DNA from: Acinetobacter sp. TGL-Y2
GTDB taxonomy: Bacteria > Pseudomonadota > Gammaproteobacteria > Pseudomonadales > Moraxellaceae
NCBI RefSeq assembly: GCF_001612555.1
Contig: NZ_CP015110.1
Location: 2,170,001 to 2,234,000 of the forward strand
Length of the DNA: 64,000 nucleotides
Reading direction: 5' to 3'
Part shown: piece by piece, positions 18,949-28,852 of the stretch
Numbering within the stretch: the stretch's first letter is position 1
Layout: each line of letters starts with the position of its first letter
Translations under genes and position numbers: made by a program
The notes under the pieces: model-generated
The model's input: the letters and a program-made list of their open reading frames with translations, nothing else
What the model was told of the DNA's origin: nothing
The model's database searches: none

Positions 18949-21600
18949 GTGACCCAAAGACACGATCAAATCAACTCAAAAGCTGTAGCAACCACCCCAC
19001 CATCCACAAATTTAGTAAAACTTGTAAATGCGGTTCCTTCAGTATTTGAACAAATGGAAATTCAAAACACTTTGACTCAAACAGCACTCAAACCAGAACA
19101 ACTCACCCACGTCCCAGATGCGTCAAAAATTCCAGCGTCAACAAAAAGAATTAAACCGCTGAATAATTTCTTGGGTCAAGACCGTGCCAAGGCCTCTGTA
19201 GAGGCCGGTATTGCACTACCTTATTCAGGCTACAATATTTTTGCAGTGGGTACAGCAGGCTTAGGTAAACGCACCATGATCAAGCGTTTACTACAGCAAC
19301 ATGCCAAAAATATGCCGACCCCAGATGACTGGGTCTATGTTTATAATTTTAACAATCCACGTAATCCAATTGTGCTGCACTTCCTTGCGGGTCAAGGCAA
19401 TAAATTCCAAGCCATGTTACATCAGACATGGCAAACTATTTTTAAGCAGTTAGAACGCCGCTTTAGCGCTGAGACCTATCACAATCGAATTGAAAAAATT
19501 CGCATGATTACAGGCAATGAACAACATCATGCATTGGTTGAGTTAACCCGTGAGGGTGAAGAACTCGACTTAAAACTAATTAATCGAAACGATGAACATT
19601 GCTTTATTCCAACACATTTTATAAATGACAAAATCGAAGAAATGTCTCAAGAAGACATCAATGCTTTAAACAGTAAAGAACGTGCTGAGATTAATGCCAA
19701 TATCCGCTACATGGATAAAAAGCTTGAGCGTTTAGGCTTACAAATTGGTGATCTTGAAGATGAAGCTCGAGATTTAGTGTCTGAGCTTAATCGTGATATT
19801 GCCAAGCAAGTGATTATTCCGCGTATGGAACTCATCCTCAATAAGTTCACCACAGTGGATGGACTTGAGCAGTATTTAAAACTGTATGCTGAAGACATTA
19901 TTGAAAATGTTGAAACTGTACTTGAGCAAGAAGAGGTCGATTTCGCACCTGCGCATTTCAACCGCGTGCCTGCGCGCTATCAAGCCAATGTGGTGATTAG
20001 CAATAAAGCCAACACGGGCGCACCTGTGATCTTTGAAGACTTTCCAACCCATTACAACTTGCTGGGTCATGTTGAACAGTTGACACAACAAGGCACCATC
20101 AGCACAGATTTCACTTTAATCCGTCCAGGCGCACTACACCGTGCCAATGGTGGCTTCTTGATGCTTGAAGCTGATCAATTGCTGGAGCAACCTTATGCAT
20201 GGCAAGGTTTAAAACGTGCGATTAAGTCAGGTCAGATCAAATTGACCTCTTTGGAACAGATGCTAACGCTAACAGGTAATATTTCAATTGAGCCAGAATC
20301 CATCCCATTGAACTTAAAAGTGGTGTTATTGGCTGAACCTGAAATGTATTATGAAATTTTAGAGGTTGAGCCAGAGCTTGGTAGCGTCTTTAAAATTCGT
20401 GCTGACTTTACAGATACATTACAACGTAATGACGAAAACGAACAAGCGTATATGCATTTGATTGCAGATTATGTGCAATCTTCAAAATTACTGCCTTTTG
20501 ACCGCTCTGCTCTGGCTGCGCTACTTACCGATTCGAGCCGTCAAGCAGAAGATCAAAGCTCTTTGTCATTACACGCCTTGACACTGGGTGACTTGATTCA
20601 TGAGTCACATCATCATGCATTTAAAGCCAACGCCACGATGGTAACTGCCGAGCATATCAATACGGCGCTTAAACATCGTCAATATCGTTTGGGTTATTTG
20701 CGCGAACTGTATTGGCAAGATTTATCGCGCGGTACGCAGTTGATTGAAACTCGCGGTCACCGTTTGGGACAAATTAATGCCTTGTCTGTGATTCATTATG
20801 CAGATGTTGAGTTTGGTCTTCCTTCTCGCTTAACTGCATCGGTTTACCAAGGTGGTGGCGATATTTTAGATATCGAACGTAGCGTAGAACTCGGTGGTTC
20901 TCTACATGCCAAAGGCGTGCTACTGATGTCTTCTTTCTTAAAAGCACATTTTGGTCGTGAGCAAATTCTACATTTCTCAGCAGCATTGGCTTTTGAGCAA
21001 AGCTATGGTCAAGTTGATGGGGACAGTGCAACAGTTGCAGAACTCTCTGCCTTAATTTCTGCGATCAGCCAACTGCCGATTGATCAATCCTGGGCGATTA
21101 CAGGTTCAATGAACCAACTGGGTCAGGTGCAACCGATTGGTGGTGTAAATGCCAAAATTGAAGGTTTCTATGATGCCTGTAAGCTTCAAGGTTTAACTGG
21201 CAAGCAAGGTGTGATTATTCCGCGTCAAAACATGGATCACCTGATGATTCGTCAAGATGTGATCGATGCGGTGGCCGCTGGTCAGTTCCATATTCATGCC
21301 ATTCGCACCATTGATGAAGCGCTGGAAATATTGATGGCGCGCCCTGTCGGTGAGCTCAATAAAAAAGGTCGTTATACCCAAGGTTCGATCTATGCGGCTG
21401 TGATGGAGCAATTGGAATATTGGCAAGCGATTGAAGATGGTGCCGAACTTGAAGACTTGACCAAGAAAAAGAAAAAAAAGAAGAAAAAAGACAAGGCAAA
21501 GAAAGACAAAGCCAAAACAGAAGCCAATGCTAAAAAAGAAGGGCTAGAATCTGAAGCTAAGGCTTCATCTATGTTTCATAGTGAGACGTCATCGCATTAA
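18949..21600 (+). CDS. LonB-type ATP-dependent protease (AAA_32/Lon family)
   Basis: 883 aa from a GTG start with no strong ribosome-binding site. AAA+ domain with Walker A-like GTAGLGKRT (101-109), a coiled-coil-rich insertion (about 180-330), and a C-terminal Lon protease domain with catalytic Ser693 (DGDSATVAE) and Lys736 (VNAKIEGF). The last ~45 residues are an unusual basic tail with nine consecutive lysines (839-847) followed by DKAKKDKAK. Related to the uncharacterised YcbZ/LonB group of bacterial Lon proteases. Monocistronic, followed by a strong terminator. Confidence 0.9.
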   Translation: MTQRHDQINSKAVATTPPSTNLVKLVNAVPSVFEQMEIQNTLTQTALKPEQLTHVPDASKIPASTKRIKPLNNFLGQDRAKASVEAGIALPYSGYNIFAVGTAGLGKRTMIKRLLQQHAKNMPTPDDWVYVYNFNNPRNPIVLHFLAGQGNKFQAMLHQTWQTIFKQLERRFSAETYHNRIEKIRMITGNEQHHALVELTREGEELDLKLINRNDEHCFIPTHFINDKIEEMSQEDINALNSKERAEINANIRYMDKKLERLGLQIGDLEDEARDLVSELNRDIAKQVIIPRMELILNKFTTVDGLEQYLKLYAEDIIENVETVLEQEEVDFAPAHFNRVPARYQANVVISNKANTGAPVIFEDFPTHYNLLGHVEQLTQQGTISTDFTLIRPGALHRANGGFLMLEADQLLEQPYAWQGLKRAIKSGQIKLTSLEQMLTLTGNISIEPESIPLNLKVVLLAEPEMYYEILEVEPELGSVFKIRADFTDTLQRNDENEQAYMHLIADYVQSSKLLPFDRSALAALLTDSSRQAEDQSSLSLHALTLGDLIHESHHHAFKANATMVTAEHINTALKHRQYRLGYLRELYWQDLSRGTQLIETRGHRLGQINALSVIHYADVEFGLPSRLTASVYQGGGDILDIERSVELGGSLHAKGVLLMSSFLKAHFGREQILHFSAALAFEQSYGQVDGDSATVAELSALISAISQLPIDQSWAITGSMNQLGQVQPIGGVNAKIEGFYDACKLQGLTGKQGVIIPRQNMDHLMIRQDVIDAVAAGQFHIHAIRTIDEALEILMARPVGELNKKGRYTQGSIYAAVMEQLEYWQAIEDGAELEDLTKKKKKKKKKDKAKKDKAKTEANAKKEGLESEAKASSMFHSETSSH

Positions 21601-21610
21601 GTATTGATAT

Positions 21611-21640
21611 AAAAAAAGCGCCCTCGAGGCGCTTTCTTTA
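21611..21640. terminator. bidirectional terminator between lonB-type gene and grxD
   Basis: Stem AAAGCGCC/GGCGCTTT (21615-21622, 21628-21635) flanked by seven As on the left and a T-rich right side; genes converge on it. Confidence 0.85.
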
Positions 21641-21652
21641 ACTTCAGCTCAA

Positions 21653-21994
21653 TTAAGCTTCGGCTGCTGGGCTATATTGTTCAATTAGCGTTTTAAGTTC
21701 GCCATTTTGGAACATTTCTAGCATGATATCACTACCACCAATCAACTCACCATTGATCCATAGTTGTGGAAATGTTGGCCAGTTTGCAATTTGTGGCAAC
21801 ATTGCACGGATATCTTGATTTTCCAAAATATTAACATAAGCAAATGGACGACCAATTTGGCTCAATGCTTCAACTGCACGCGCAGAGAAACCACATTGTG
21901 GAAATTGTGGTGTGCCCTTCATATAAAGAAGCACCGCATGTTTAGCAATTTGATCGCGAATTAACGCTTCTGTATCACGCACTTGTTCAGTCAT
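21653..21994 (-). CDS. grxD: monothiol glutaredoxin, Grx4 type
   Basis: 113 aa. Active site CGFS at C34-S37, plus TFPQLWING and GGSDI glutathione-binding motifs. CGFS glutaredoxins bind [2Fe-2S] clusters and work in Fe-S delivery and iron sensing. Single gene. Confidence 0.96.
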   Translation of the reverse strand: MTEQVRDTEALIRDQIAKHAVLLYMKGTPQFPQCGFSARAVEALSQIGRPFAYVNILENQDIRAMLPQIANWPTFPQLWINGELIGGSDIMLEMFQNGELKTLIEQYSPAAEA

Positions 21995-22155
21995 TGATTA
22001 AATCCTCAACTCATCTGGGTGCATTATACCTAAATCCGCCTTAAAGAGAACGGATTGCCAAGTTTTTCCACTTTAATTTACATTGGGTCTTTTAATCTTA
22101 CGCTGTTTTTGTTTAGATAAACTTTTAATTTCCACCTAACAAATAAGAGTTAGTC

Positions 22156-23367
22156 ATGAATAACATTAGCCTCGCGCCGGTACAAACTGATCAACCTTCT
22201 CACTTGATGCCTGTCTTTAGCCGTCAACCGATCAGCTTTGTTCGCGGACGAGGATCATACCTTTATACCGCTGAAGGCACTGAATATTTAGATGCTCTAA
22301 CCGGGATTGCTGTATGCGGTTTGGGTCATGCCCATCCTGTTATTGCTGAAGCAATTGCTGAACAAGCAGCCACCTTAATTCACACCAGTAATATTTATGA
22401 AGTACCTTGGCAAACGGCTGCTGCACAAAAGCTGGCTGAAGTATCAGGCATGGAAGAAATTTTCTTCTCAAACAGCGGTGCAGAGTCCAATGAAGGCGCA
22501 ATCAAAATTGCTCGTAAATTTGGTCATATGCAAGGTATTGCTGTACCCAAAATCATTGTTGCAGATCAATCTTTTCACGGTCGTACCTTGGCAACCTTGT
22601 CCGCAACGGGCAATAAAAAAGTTCAAGAAGGCTTTGGACCTTTAGTTGAAGGATTTATTCGCGTACCGTTTGGCGACATTGAAGCAATTACCGAAGCTGC
22701 AATCAATCACCCAGATATAGTGGCTATTTTAGTTGAACCGATTCAAGGCGAAGGTGGTGTCAACACCGCCCCTCAAGGTTTTAGTTATTTAGAAGAGATT
22801 CGCCAGCTGTGTAACCAACACAATTGGCTGATGATGCTCGATGAGGTGCAAACAGGTAATGGACGTACAGGTAAATACTTTGCTTACCAACATACCAATA
22901 TCGTACCTGATGTAATGACCACAGCGAAAGGTTTGGGTAATGGTTTCCCGATTGGTGCGGTGATGACCCAAGGTAAAGGCGTGGGTATTTTAACGGCTGG
23001 AAACCATGGTTCAACTTATAGCGGTTCTGCACTAGGTTCGCGTGTGGTGTATACCATTATTGACTTAATGCAAAAAGAAAATATCGTTGCCAATGCTGCT
23101 GAAATAGGCAGCTATCTAGTCGATCAACTCCGCACTCAACTTACTGAGCAAAAAGTGATTGTGCGTGGCTTTGGTATGATGATTGGTATTGAACTTCCAA
23201 AAGCATGTGCGGAACTGGTGAATATTGCTCGCATTGAACATCATCTAATTATTAATGTGACTGCGGGTAACGTGGTTCGCTTACTTCCTGCACTGAATAT
23301 GAATCATGAACAAGCAGATGATTTGCTGAAGCGTTTGGTACCAGCCATTCAAAACTTTTTAAAATAA
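22156..23367 (+). CDS. argD: acetylornithine aminotransferase
   Basis: 403 aa class-III aminotransferase. Converts N-acetylglutamate semialdehyde to N-acetylornithine in arginine synthesis, possibly also succinyldiaminopimelate transamination. Motifs: SNSGAESNEGAIKIARK, FHGRTLATLSATG, LMMLDEVQTGNGRTGK and PLP Lys258 in MTTAKGLGNGFPIGA. Standard length. Confidence 0.93.
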   Translation: MNNISLAPVQTDQPSHLMPVFSRQPISFVRGRGSYLYTAEGTEYLDALTGIAVCGLGHAHPVIAEAIAEQAATLIHTSNIYEVPWQTAAAQKLAEVSGMEEIFFSNSGAESNEGAIKIARKFGHMQGIAVPKIIVADQSFHGRTLATLSATGNKKVQEGFGPLVEGFIRVPFGDIEAITEAAINHPDIVAILVEPIQGEGGVNTAPQGFSYLEEIRQLCNQHNWLMMLDEVQTGNGRTGKYFAYQHTNIVPDVMTTAKGLGNGFPIGAVMTQGKGVGILTAGNHGSTYSGSALGSRVVYTIIDLMQKENIVANAAEIGSYLVDQLRTQLTEQKVIVRGFGMMIGIELPKACAELVNIARIEHHLIINVTAGNVVRLLPALNMNHEQADDLLKRLVPAIQNFLK

Positions 23368-23435
23368 TCCAACTCCTTGCTTGATATTGATCTTGGTTTC
23401 ATTTCGGCATTGAGATTCAATATTCAATGAGACAC

Positions 23436-23461
23436 AAAAAGCCGCTTTAAAGCGGCTTTTT
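23436..23461. terminator. bidirectional terminator between argD and the LysR gene
   Basis: AAAAAGCCGCT-TTAA-AGCGGCTTTTT, a perfect 11-bp stem with A-run and T-run on either side, between two converging genes. Confidence 0.88.
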
Positions 23462-23487
23462 TAGATTTAGACATTATAGGCTTTGAA

Positions 23488-24420
23488 TTATGACGCTTCT
23501 TGGAATACACGTCCGCCAGGCAATTGGCTAAAGTATTGTTTCAAAGCATCGAGACAACGATGAATTTTCATCGGCTGCTGCTCACGCTTTAAAATCATCG
23601 CATTTAAAGTAAAGGCTGGAAGTTTCCACTCTGGTAAAACCTCTACCAAAGTACCATTTTTCAATTCTTTTTGAATATCTAAATACAAGATACGCGCAAT
23701 ACCATGACCGTTTTGGCACAGTGATTTTGCCACAAAAACATTGTTCGTCTGCAAACGATGTTTCATTTCAATATTGACATTTTCACTGGTGGTCACATGC
23801 TCAAAACTAAAGTTTTGATAATTTTTCATTATATTGATCGGGATCAAATCATGATTTAACAAATCTTCTGGACGTGAAATGGGTAAGTTCTGATTTAAGT
23901 AGCTTGGCGAAGCCACCATTACCTGGTCTACACGTGCCAAAGGCATATAAGTCAAATTATTTAATTCTTCAACTTTAGAACACATGCGAATCGCGATATC
24001 AATGCGCTCTTGAATTAAATCGATAAATTGATTTTCAGCTTCAAAGTGAACATTTAGACCTTTATGTGCATTGATCCAATGGGATAATGCAGGAACCAGA
24101 TGCATTGCACCTAATTCTGGCGTGGTTGCAATGCGCAAATCCCCCACTAAGTCGTCTCTTAATTCATTAATTCGAATTTTACCGCGCTCTGCTGCTGCAA
24201 GCATTTCTTGGCAGCTATAAAAAAAAGCCTGTCCTGCTTCTGTCAAACTTAGCTTTCTTGTGGAGCGGTGGAGTAGAGTCACTTCCATGTCTTGTTCTAA
24301 TGAACGTATTTGCTGACTGACTGCACTCGTGGTGATGCCCAAATCCCGAGCAGCACCACTAAATGAGCTTTTCTCAACAACACATGCAAAAACACCCATT
24401 GATCGAAGTTGATCTAACAT
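23488..24420 (-). CDS. LysR-family transcriptional regulator
   Basis: 310 aa. N-terminal winged helix (FACVVEKSSFSGAARDLGITTSAVSQQIRSLE, about residues 11-42) and a substrate-binding-like C-terminal domain. Resembles the CrgA-type subgroup. No divergent target gene is adjacent that would reveal the regulon. Confidence 0.92.
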   Translation of the reverse strand: MLDQLRSMGVFACVVEKSSFSGAARDLGITTSAVSQQIRSLEQDMEVTLLHRSTRKLSLTEAGQAFFYSCQEMLAAAERGKIRINELRDDLVGDLRIATTPELGAMHLVPALSHWINAHKGLNVHFEAENQFIDLIQERIDIAIRMCSKVEELNNLTYMPLARVDQVMVASPSYLNQNLPISRPEDLLNHDLIPINIMKNYQNFSFEHVTTSENVNIEMKHRLQTNNVFVAKSLCQNGHGIARILYLDIQKELKNGTLVEVLPEWKLPAFTLNAMILKREQQPMKIHRCLDALKQYFSQLPGGRVFQEAS

Positions 24421-24521
24421 AAATTTCCCTCTGAAATTATGAGATACTTCACCTTTTTAAGATAAAAGCAACTCATTGTATTATACGAAGAATTTTTAGT
24501 TTGCACCAACTATATTTAATT

Positions 24522-25361
24522 CTAAGGTAAAATATTTGCAGGGTTAATTGGCTTACCATCTAAGCGAACTTGAAACTCAAGCATGGTTTTTGTTGCACCA
24601 CTTGAGCCCATTTCAGCAACCTTTTGCCCTGCTGTGACATTTTGACCACTTTTCACCAGCATTTTATTGTTATGTGCATATGCTGTAATGTAGCCATCTA
24701 TATGTTTGATTAGAACTAAATTTCCATATTCTTTTAATCCATCTGCAGCATAAACCACCTGACCATCCGCCGCTGCAAAAATTGGATCTCCGACATTCCC
24801 CCCATAACGTAAACCTTTTACGTTAGAAGCGGCATTGAAGTTTTCCAGTACTGGACCATTGGATGGTTTAACCCAACGCAAAGACGTGGCTTTAATAGTT
24901 GTAGGTGCAACATTTACAGGTGTTTGTACGGTCGTTGGTGCTTTAGTCACAGGTGGCGTATACGTGGTTTGATTGTTGGCCGGTAATTGAATCGCTTGGC
25001 GCTGAATTTGAGTGTCTGTCGTTGCCAGCGGACGTGGAGTCGAACGATTATTGTTGCGGTTCGCAGACTGCTTCAAACGAATCGACTGATTGACATAAAT
25101 GCGATACGGCGGGGCAATATCATTCATTTCTGCAACACTGATATAACTTAGCCCATAACGATTTGCGATTTTACTCAGTGTGTCCCCTGAACGAACCGTA
25201 TAAAAATCGGGTGCAGTTGCATAACGGGTTGGGTTGTTCACTTGTGGTTTTGACGCACATCCCACCATGGTGATTGCAGCAACAACCGTTACTGACATCA
25301 TGAATGTATTCATCCATACCTTAGGCATTTTTGAAGCTTTCTGTGGTCTGGCCAAAAGCAT
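24522..25361 (-). CDS. nlpD: NlpD-like lipoprotein with LysM and degenerate M23 domain
   Basis: 279 aa. Start at 25361 is supported by GAGAGGG upstream. Signal peptide with lipobox MVGC (residues ~33-36), LysM domain (YTVRSGDTLSKIANRYGLS) for peptidoglycan binding, a Pro/Thr/Gln linker, and a LytM/M23 domain (AAADGQVVYAADGLKEYGNLVLIKH). The zinc ligands are missing: no H-x3-D motif near GLRYGG and no His in LEFQV. Like E. coli NlpD/EnvC it is likely an amidase activator at the septum, not a peptidase. Downstream of surE, the conserved surE-nlpD order. Confidence 0.88.
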   Translation of the reverse strand: MLLARPQKASKMPKVWMNTFMMSVTVVAAITMVGCASKPQVNNPTRYATAPDFYTVRSGDTLSKIANRYGLSYISVAEMNDIAPPYRIYVNQSIRLKQSANRNNNRSTPRPLATTDTQIQRQAIQLPANNQTTYTPPVTKAPTTVQTPVNVAPTTIKATSLRWVKPSNGPVLENFNAASNVKGLRYGGNVGDPIFAAADGQVVYAADGLKEYGNLVLIKHIDGYITAYAHNNKMLVKSGQNVTAGQKVAEMGSSGATKTMLEFQVRLDGKPINPANILP

Positions 25362-25484
25362 GATTCCCTCTCTACAATCTGAATATGAATGTTAAAACTT
25401 GAATTGGCTTAAGATTAGCAAAATTAATATGAATGTGACTGTTTAATGGTACATTTTCACAAACTTATAACACTTAAGCTGCGG

Positions 25485-26264
25485 TTAAAAGTCCTTTTGA
25501 TTAAATTGTAATTTTAGACTGTCTAAAATCTCGTAATTAGTCGCATCCATTTGTATGGGCGTAATGCTGACAAAGCCATTCGCCACGGCAAAAAAATCCG
25601 ACTGAATTTGCATGTCACCTTTAACTGGATCAGTGACCGCCTCGCCTGAAAGTCCAATCCAAAACACTTGACGACCACGGGGATCAACTTGGGTGGTAAT
25701 CGGTTTTGACTGGCTACGGCGCCCCTGATAAGTCACTTGAGCGCCTTGAATATGTTCTACATCTGGAATATTAATGTTTAAAATATGTCGTTCAGGCAAG
25801 CTGGGTAAACCTTGGGAGATAAAGGTATAGACCCATTGTGCTGCTTGTGCATAGTCATCTGGACTGTTGTAAGCGCGGACATTTGGACCCGCCAATGACA
25901 CTGCAATTGCGGGCTGTTTCATTAACCGCCCTTCAAATGCAGCACCTACTGTACCCGAATACAACACATCATCACCTAAGTTTGCCCCACTGTTGATGCC
26001 ACTCACCACCAGATCAAACTCGAAATCAAACATGCCATTCATAGACAAATACACGCAATCTGCTGGCGTGCCATTGACTGCCCAAACGTCTTGGGCAATT
26101 TGAATCGGGCGCAGTGGTCGATCTAAGGTTAAAGCACTCGAGTAACCACTTCGTTCACTTTCAGGAGCAACAATAACCACCCGACCTAAAGGTTTTAACG
26201 CACGAGCCAAAGCTTGGATACCAGGTGCAAATACACCATCGTCATTGGCAATTAAGATATTCAT
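25485..26264 (-). CDS. surE: 5'/3'-nucleotidase SurE
   Basis: 259 aa from [10 protein letters not shown]; an upstream in-frame ATG at 26276 would add four residues and neither has a clear ribosome-binding site. N-terminal NDDG metal-binding motif, VAPESERSG, and [23 protein letters not shown]. Survival-protein nucleotidase acting on nucleoside monophosphates. nlpD follows after ~120 bp; pcm and rpoS, adjacent in Enterobacteria, are not found here. Confidence 0.95.
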   Translation of the reverse strand: MNILIANDDGVFAPGIQALARALKPLGRVVIVAPESERSGYSSALTLDRPLRPIQIAQDVWAVNGTPADCVYLSMNGMFDFEFDLVVSGINSGANLGDDVLYSGTVGAAFEGRLMKQPAIAVSLAGPNVRAYNSPDDYAQAAQWVYTFISQGLPSLPERHILNINIPDVEHIQGAQVTYQGRRSQSKPITTQVDPRGRQVFWIGLSGEAVTDPVKGDMQIQSDFFAVANGFVSITPIQMDATNYEILDSLKLQFNQKDF

Positions 26265-26384
26265 TATTGAATGCATAATTTAAATCGACTCTGAAAAATG
26301 ACTCTGAAGGTTATATGATTGGAAAATATTGAACAACGCTATATATTCAGCACACTTTATAATATTAATCTCGAGTTGAATAAC

Positions 26385-26747
26385 ATGAAAAGTCTCATTA
26401 ATCGCTTCACCTCTATTGCTCTGCTTAGCGCTGCATTTGCTCTTCCTGCTTTTGCTGAAGGTTTAAGTCCTGCTGAACTTGATTTATTGGTAAAAGAAGA
26501 CATTGCAACAGCACAAGTGCTCACTGAAATCTGTCCAGCTTTAATTGGTGAACATGCGAAAATCAACTTACATGTGGATCAATTCACTCAAACCAGCTTA
26601 AAAAGTTTAAGCAATCCTACGACCACATTAGCACAGCTAAAAGCAGATGCTGAATATCAAGCAGCCTATGCAGAAGCTAAGCAAACAACCACTGAATATG
26701 ACAAGGCTGATCAAAAGCAAGGCTGTGAAGAAATTTTAGGGCTTTAA
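26385..26747 (+). CDS. small secreted MCR_0457-type protein, copy 1
   Basis: 120 aa from the ATG at 26385. Signal peptide (LLSAAFALPAFA-EG). The mature part contains EDIATAQVLTEICPALI and a second Cys near the C-terminus (KQGCEEIL), suggesting one disulfide. I recall this family from Acinetobacter and Moraxella as MCR_0457, function unknown. A homologous gene lies 330 bp downstream (27076). Confidence 0.8.
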   Translation: MKSLINRFTSIALLSAAFALPAFAEGLSPAELDLLVKEDIATAQVLTEICPALIGEHAKINLHVDQFTQTSLKSLSNPTTTLAQLKADAEYQAAYAEAKQTTTEYDKADQKQGCEEILGL

Positions 26748-27075
26748 GATGCTGATCTTTGGGTTTGAGTTTATTGAGCAGAGATGCTTTAAATTTTAAG
26801 TACTGTAAATTTTAAGTACTGTGGATTCTAAATCCTCTAAATCTTGATATTCTCAGCCTCAAGACCCAGACACTAAATACCCTATTTAGCTCATGCAGAT
26901 TTGATCCGACATCCATGTAGAGGTTCTTATGTTTAAATCTTGATCGAGTTCACATGGATGTAAAATTGACTATTTCATATATAAAGCCTACAGCATTGAT
27001 ACATTTTCTCTGTTTTTTCCTCACTAAATATGTTTATTCTATGCAAATCATTTGGTTATAAAATTAGAGAAAATT
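26748..27075. other. intergenic stretch between the two MCR_0457-type genes
   Basis: Holds two perfect tandem 16-bp repeats (AAATTTTAAGTACTGT at 26791-26806 and 26807-26822) and a 10-bp inverted pair (ACATCCATGT at 26909, ACATGGATGT at 26952). No ORF supported. Probably the promoter of copy 2. Confidence 0.6.
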
Positions 27076-27474
27076 ATGCAAAAGCAATGGTTCGGTTTTT
27101 TATCTGCGGGTTTGGTTTCAGCTTCTTTGGCATTTGCTCCGACTGCTTTCGCTGAAAAAACCAAAACTAATGACATTAAAGAAAATATAGAAGTTACTCA
27201 GCAAAGCGTAACCAAAGATGAACTGGCAGCTATTTATGTGCTGTCTGAAGTTTGCCCTACGCTTGTTAAGCAAGATGATCAATTCAAAACCGGCTATAAC
27301 AACTTGCTTAAAGACTATTTACCGCAAGAAAAAACCCCAGAAACTGCGCTGAAAAGCTTGGTCAAACAAAGTAGTTTTAAAGATGCTTTAAAGCAAGCAC
27401 GTGCTGATGCCAAAACTGCGGGCGACAAGGGCAATCTTAAAGTATGTTCAGATGTGAAAGATTATCAATCTTAA
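27076..27474 (+). CDS. small secreted MCR_0457-type protein, copy 2
   Basis: 132 aa from the ATG at 27076. Signal peptide (SLAFAPTAFA-EK). KDELAAIYVLSEVCPTLV aligns with the EDIATAQVLTEICPALI of copy 1, and a second Cys sits near the end (KVCSDV). Diverged tandem duplicate, periplasmic, function unknown. Confidence 0.8.
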   Translation: MQKQWFGFLSAGLVSASLAFAPTAFAEKTKTNDIKENIEVTQQSVTKDELAAIYVLSEVCPTLVKQDDQFKTGYNNLLKDYLPQEKTPETALKSLVKQSSFKDALKQARADAKTAGDKGNLKVCSDVKDYQS

Positions 27475-27601
27475 AAGCTAAACATGCATGAAATAGTTAC
27501 AATTCGTGTGAAATAAGCCGACGCTCACGGTAGCAGTCGGCTTTGCTTTGTCCTAGAATGCAAAGCTGTTTTGTGCTCATATAAGATTGGAACCACCGAG
27601 A

Positions 27602-28750
27602 ATGACCTTAAAAAGCGCCATAGCTGCAGTACTATTATTACCTTCATTTTCTTATGCAGCGACTGTACTCTCTACACCACCAGAATTAAATAATAAATCC
27701 TATGTTCTGATGGACTATGAAACAGGTCAAATCCTTGCAAGTAAGAATGAAAACGAAAAACTTGCCCCTGCATCCATGACCAAAATGATGACCAGTTTCA
27801 TCATTGAACAAAAGCTTTTAGCGGGTCAATTGACCGAAGACGAAAAAGTGCGGATGAACGAGTCTGCTTGGTGTCGTGGAAGTAGCACAGAGTCATGCAT
27901 GTACGTGCCTCTAAATGGTACCGCAACAGTGTTAGAAATGCTGCGTGGGATTATCATTCAGTCGGGTAATGACGCCTCTAAAGCCATGGCAGAACATATC
28001 TCTGGCAATGAAGGCACATTTGCTCACAGCATGAACCAAGAAGCAAAGCGCTTAGGCATGACCAATACCAGTTTTGTCAACTCAACAGGTATGCCAGCAG
28101 AAGGACATTATTCAACTGCCAAAGATATGGCAACGCTTGCGCAACATATCATTCATGACAGTTCTAAATACTACCCTATTTATTCTGAAAAAGAATTTAC
28201 CTTCAATGGCATTAAACAAGGCAACCGTAATGCCCTGCTTTATACCGATCCAAGTGTCGATGGTTTAAAAACAGGTCATACTGAAGAAGCTGGATACTGC
28301 CTGACGACGTCATCAAAACGTGGACCAATGCGTTTGATCTCTGTGATTTTTGGTGCGCCGAGCATGAATGAACGTGCATCTCAAACACGTGAAATTTTAG
28401 CTTGGGGTTATGCAAACTTCGAAACTGTGAATGTTCAGCCTGCAAACAAACAAATCACAACATCTAAAGTTTGGTTTGGTACTCAAAATGAAGCGAGTAT
28501 TGGTCTTGCTGAAAAATTCAATGTGACCATGCCTAAAGGTCAAGCGAATGCGATTAAAACGCAAATTTCGGTTCAACCGAATTTGAATGCACCGCTACAA
28601 AAGGGTCAAGTGGTGGGTAAACTCACCGCGACTTTAGATGGTAAAGTGATTGCTGAGAAGCCTTTGGTTGCGCTACAAGCGGTTGAAGAAGCGGGTTTCT
28701 TCTCGCGTATGATTGATCATGTTAAACAGTTCTTTAGCAATTTATTCTAA
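27602..28750 (+). CDS. dacC: D-alanyl-D-alanine carboxypeptidase, PBP5/6 family
   Basis: 382 aa from the ATG at 27602. Removes the terminal D-Ala of pentapeptides. Signal peptide (PSFSYA-AT), active-site S58xxK61 (SMTK), SGN (IIQSGNDASK), KTG (GLKTGHTEE), the PBP5 C-terminal beta domain and a C-terminal amphipathic membrane anchor (RMIDHVKQFFSNLF). The symbol dacC follows Acinetobacter usage; dacA-like is equally valid. Confidence 0.93.
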   Translation: MTLKSAIAAVLLLPSFSYAATVLSTPPELNNKSYVLMDYETGQILASKNENEKLAPASMTKMMTSFIIEQKLLAGQLTEDEKVRMNESAWCRGSSTESCMYVPLNGTATVLEMLRGIIIQSGNDASKAMAEHISGNEGTFAHSMNQEAKRLGMTNTSFVNSTGMPAEGHYSTAKDMATLAQHIIHDSSKYYPIYSEKEFTFNGIKQGNRNALLYTDPSVDGLKTGHTEEAGYCLTTSSKRGPMRLISVIFGAPSMNERASQTREILAWGYANFETVNVQPANKQITTSKVWFGTQNEASIGLAEKFNVTMPKGQANAIKTQISVQPNLNAPLQKGQVVGKLTATLDGKVIAEKPLVALQAVEEAGFFSRMIDHVKQFFSNLF

Positions 28751-28784
28751 ATCGTTCTTTTGGTTTTAAGCACGCATTAGACTT

Positions 28785-28818
28785 AAGCATTCATATCTCG
28801 GTATGAATGCTTTTTTAT
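28785..28818 (+). terminator. intrinsic terminator of dacC
   Basis: Perfect 11-bp stem (AAGCATTCATA/TATGAATGCTT) with a TCTCGG loop, followed by TTTTATTTT. Confidence 0.85.
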
Positions 28819-28852
28819 TTTATACTGTGTCCAAAATTATGGATGTTTCGTC

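Noticed and set aside
24522..25485. Missing pcm and rpoS between/after surE and nlpD as a deletion
   Set aside because: Acinetobacter is known to lack RpoS, so the short surE-nlpD arrangement is expected and not a local deletion.
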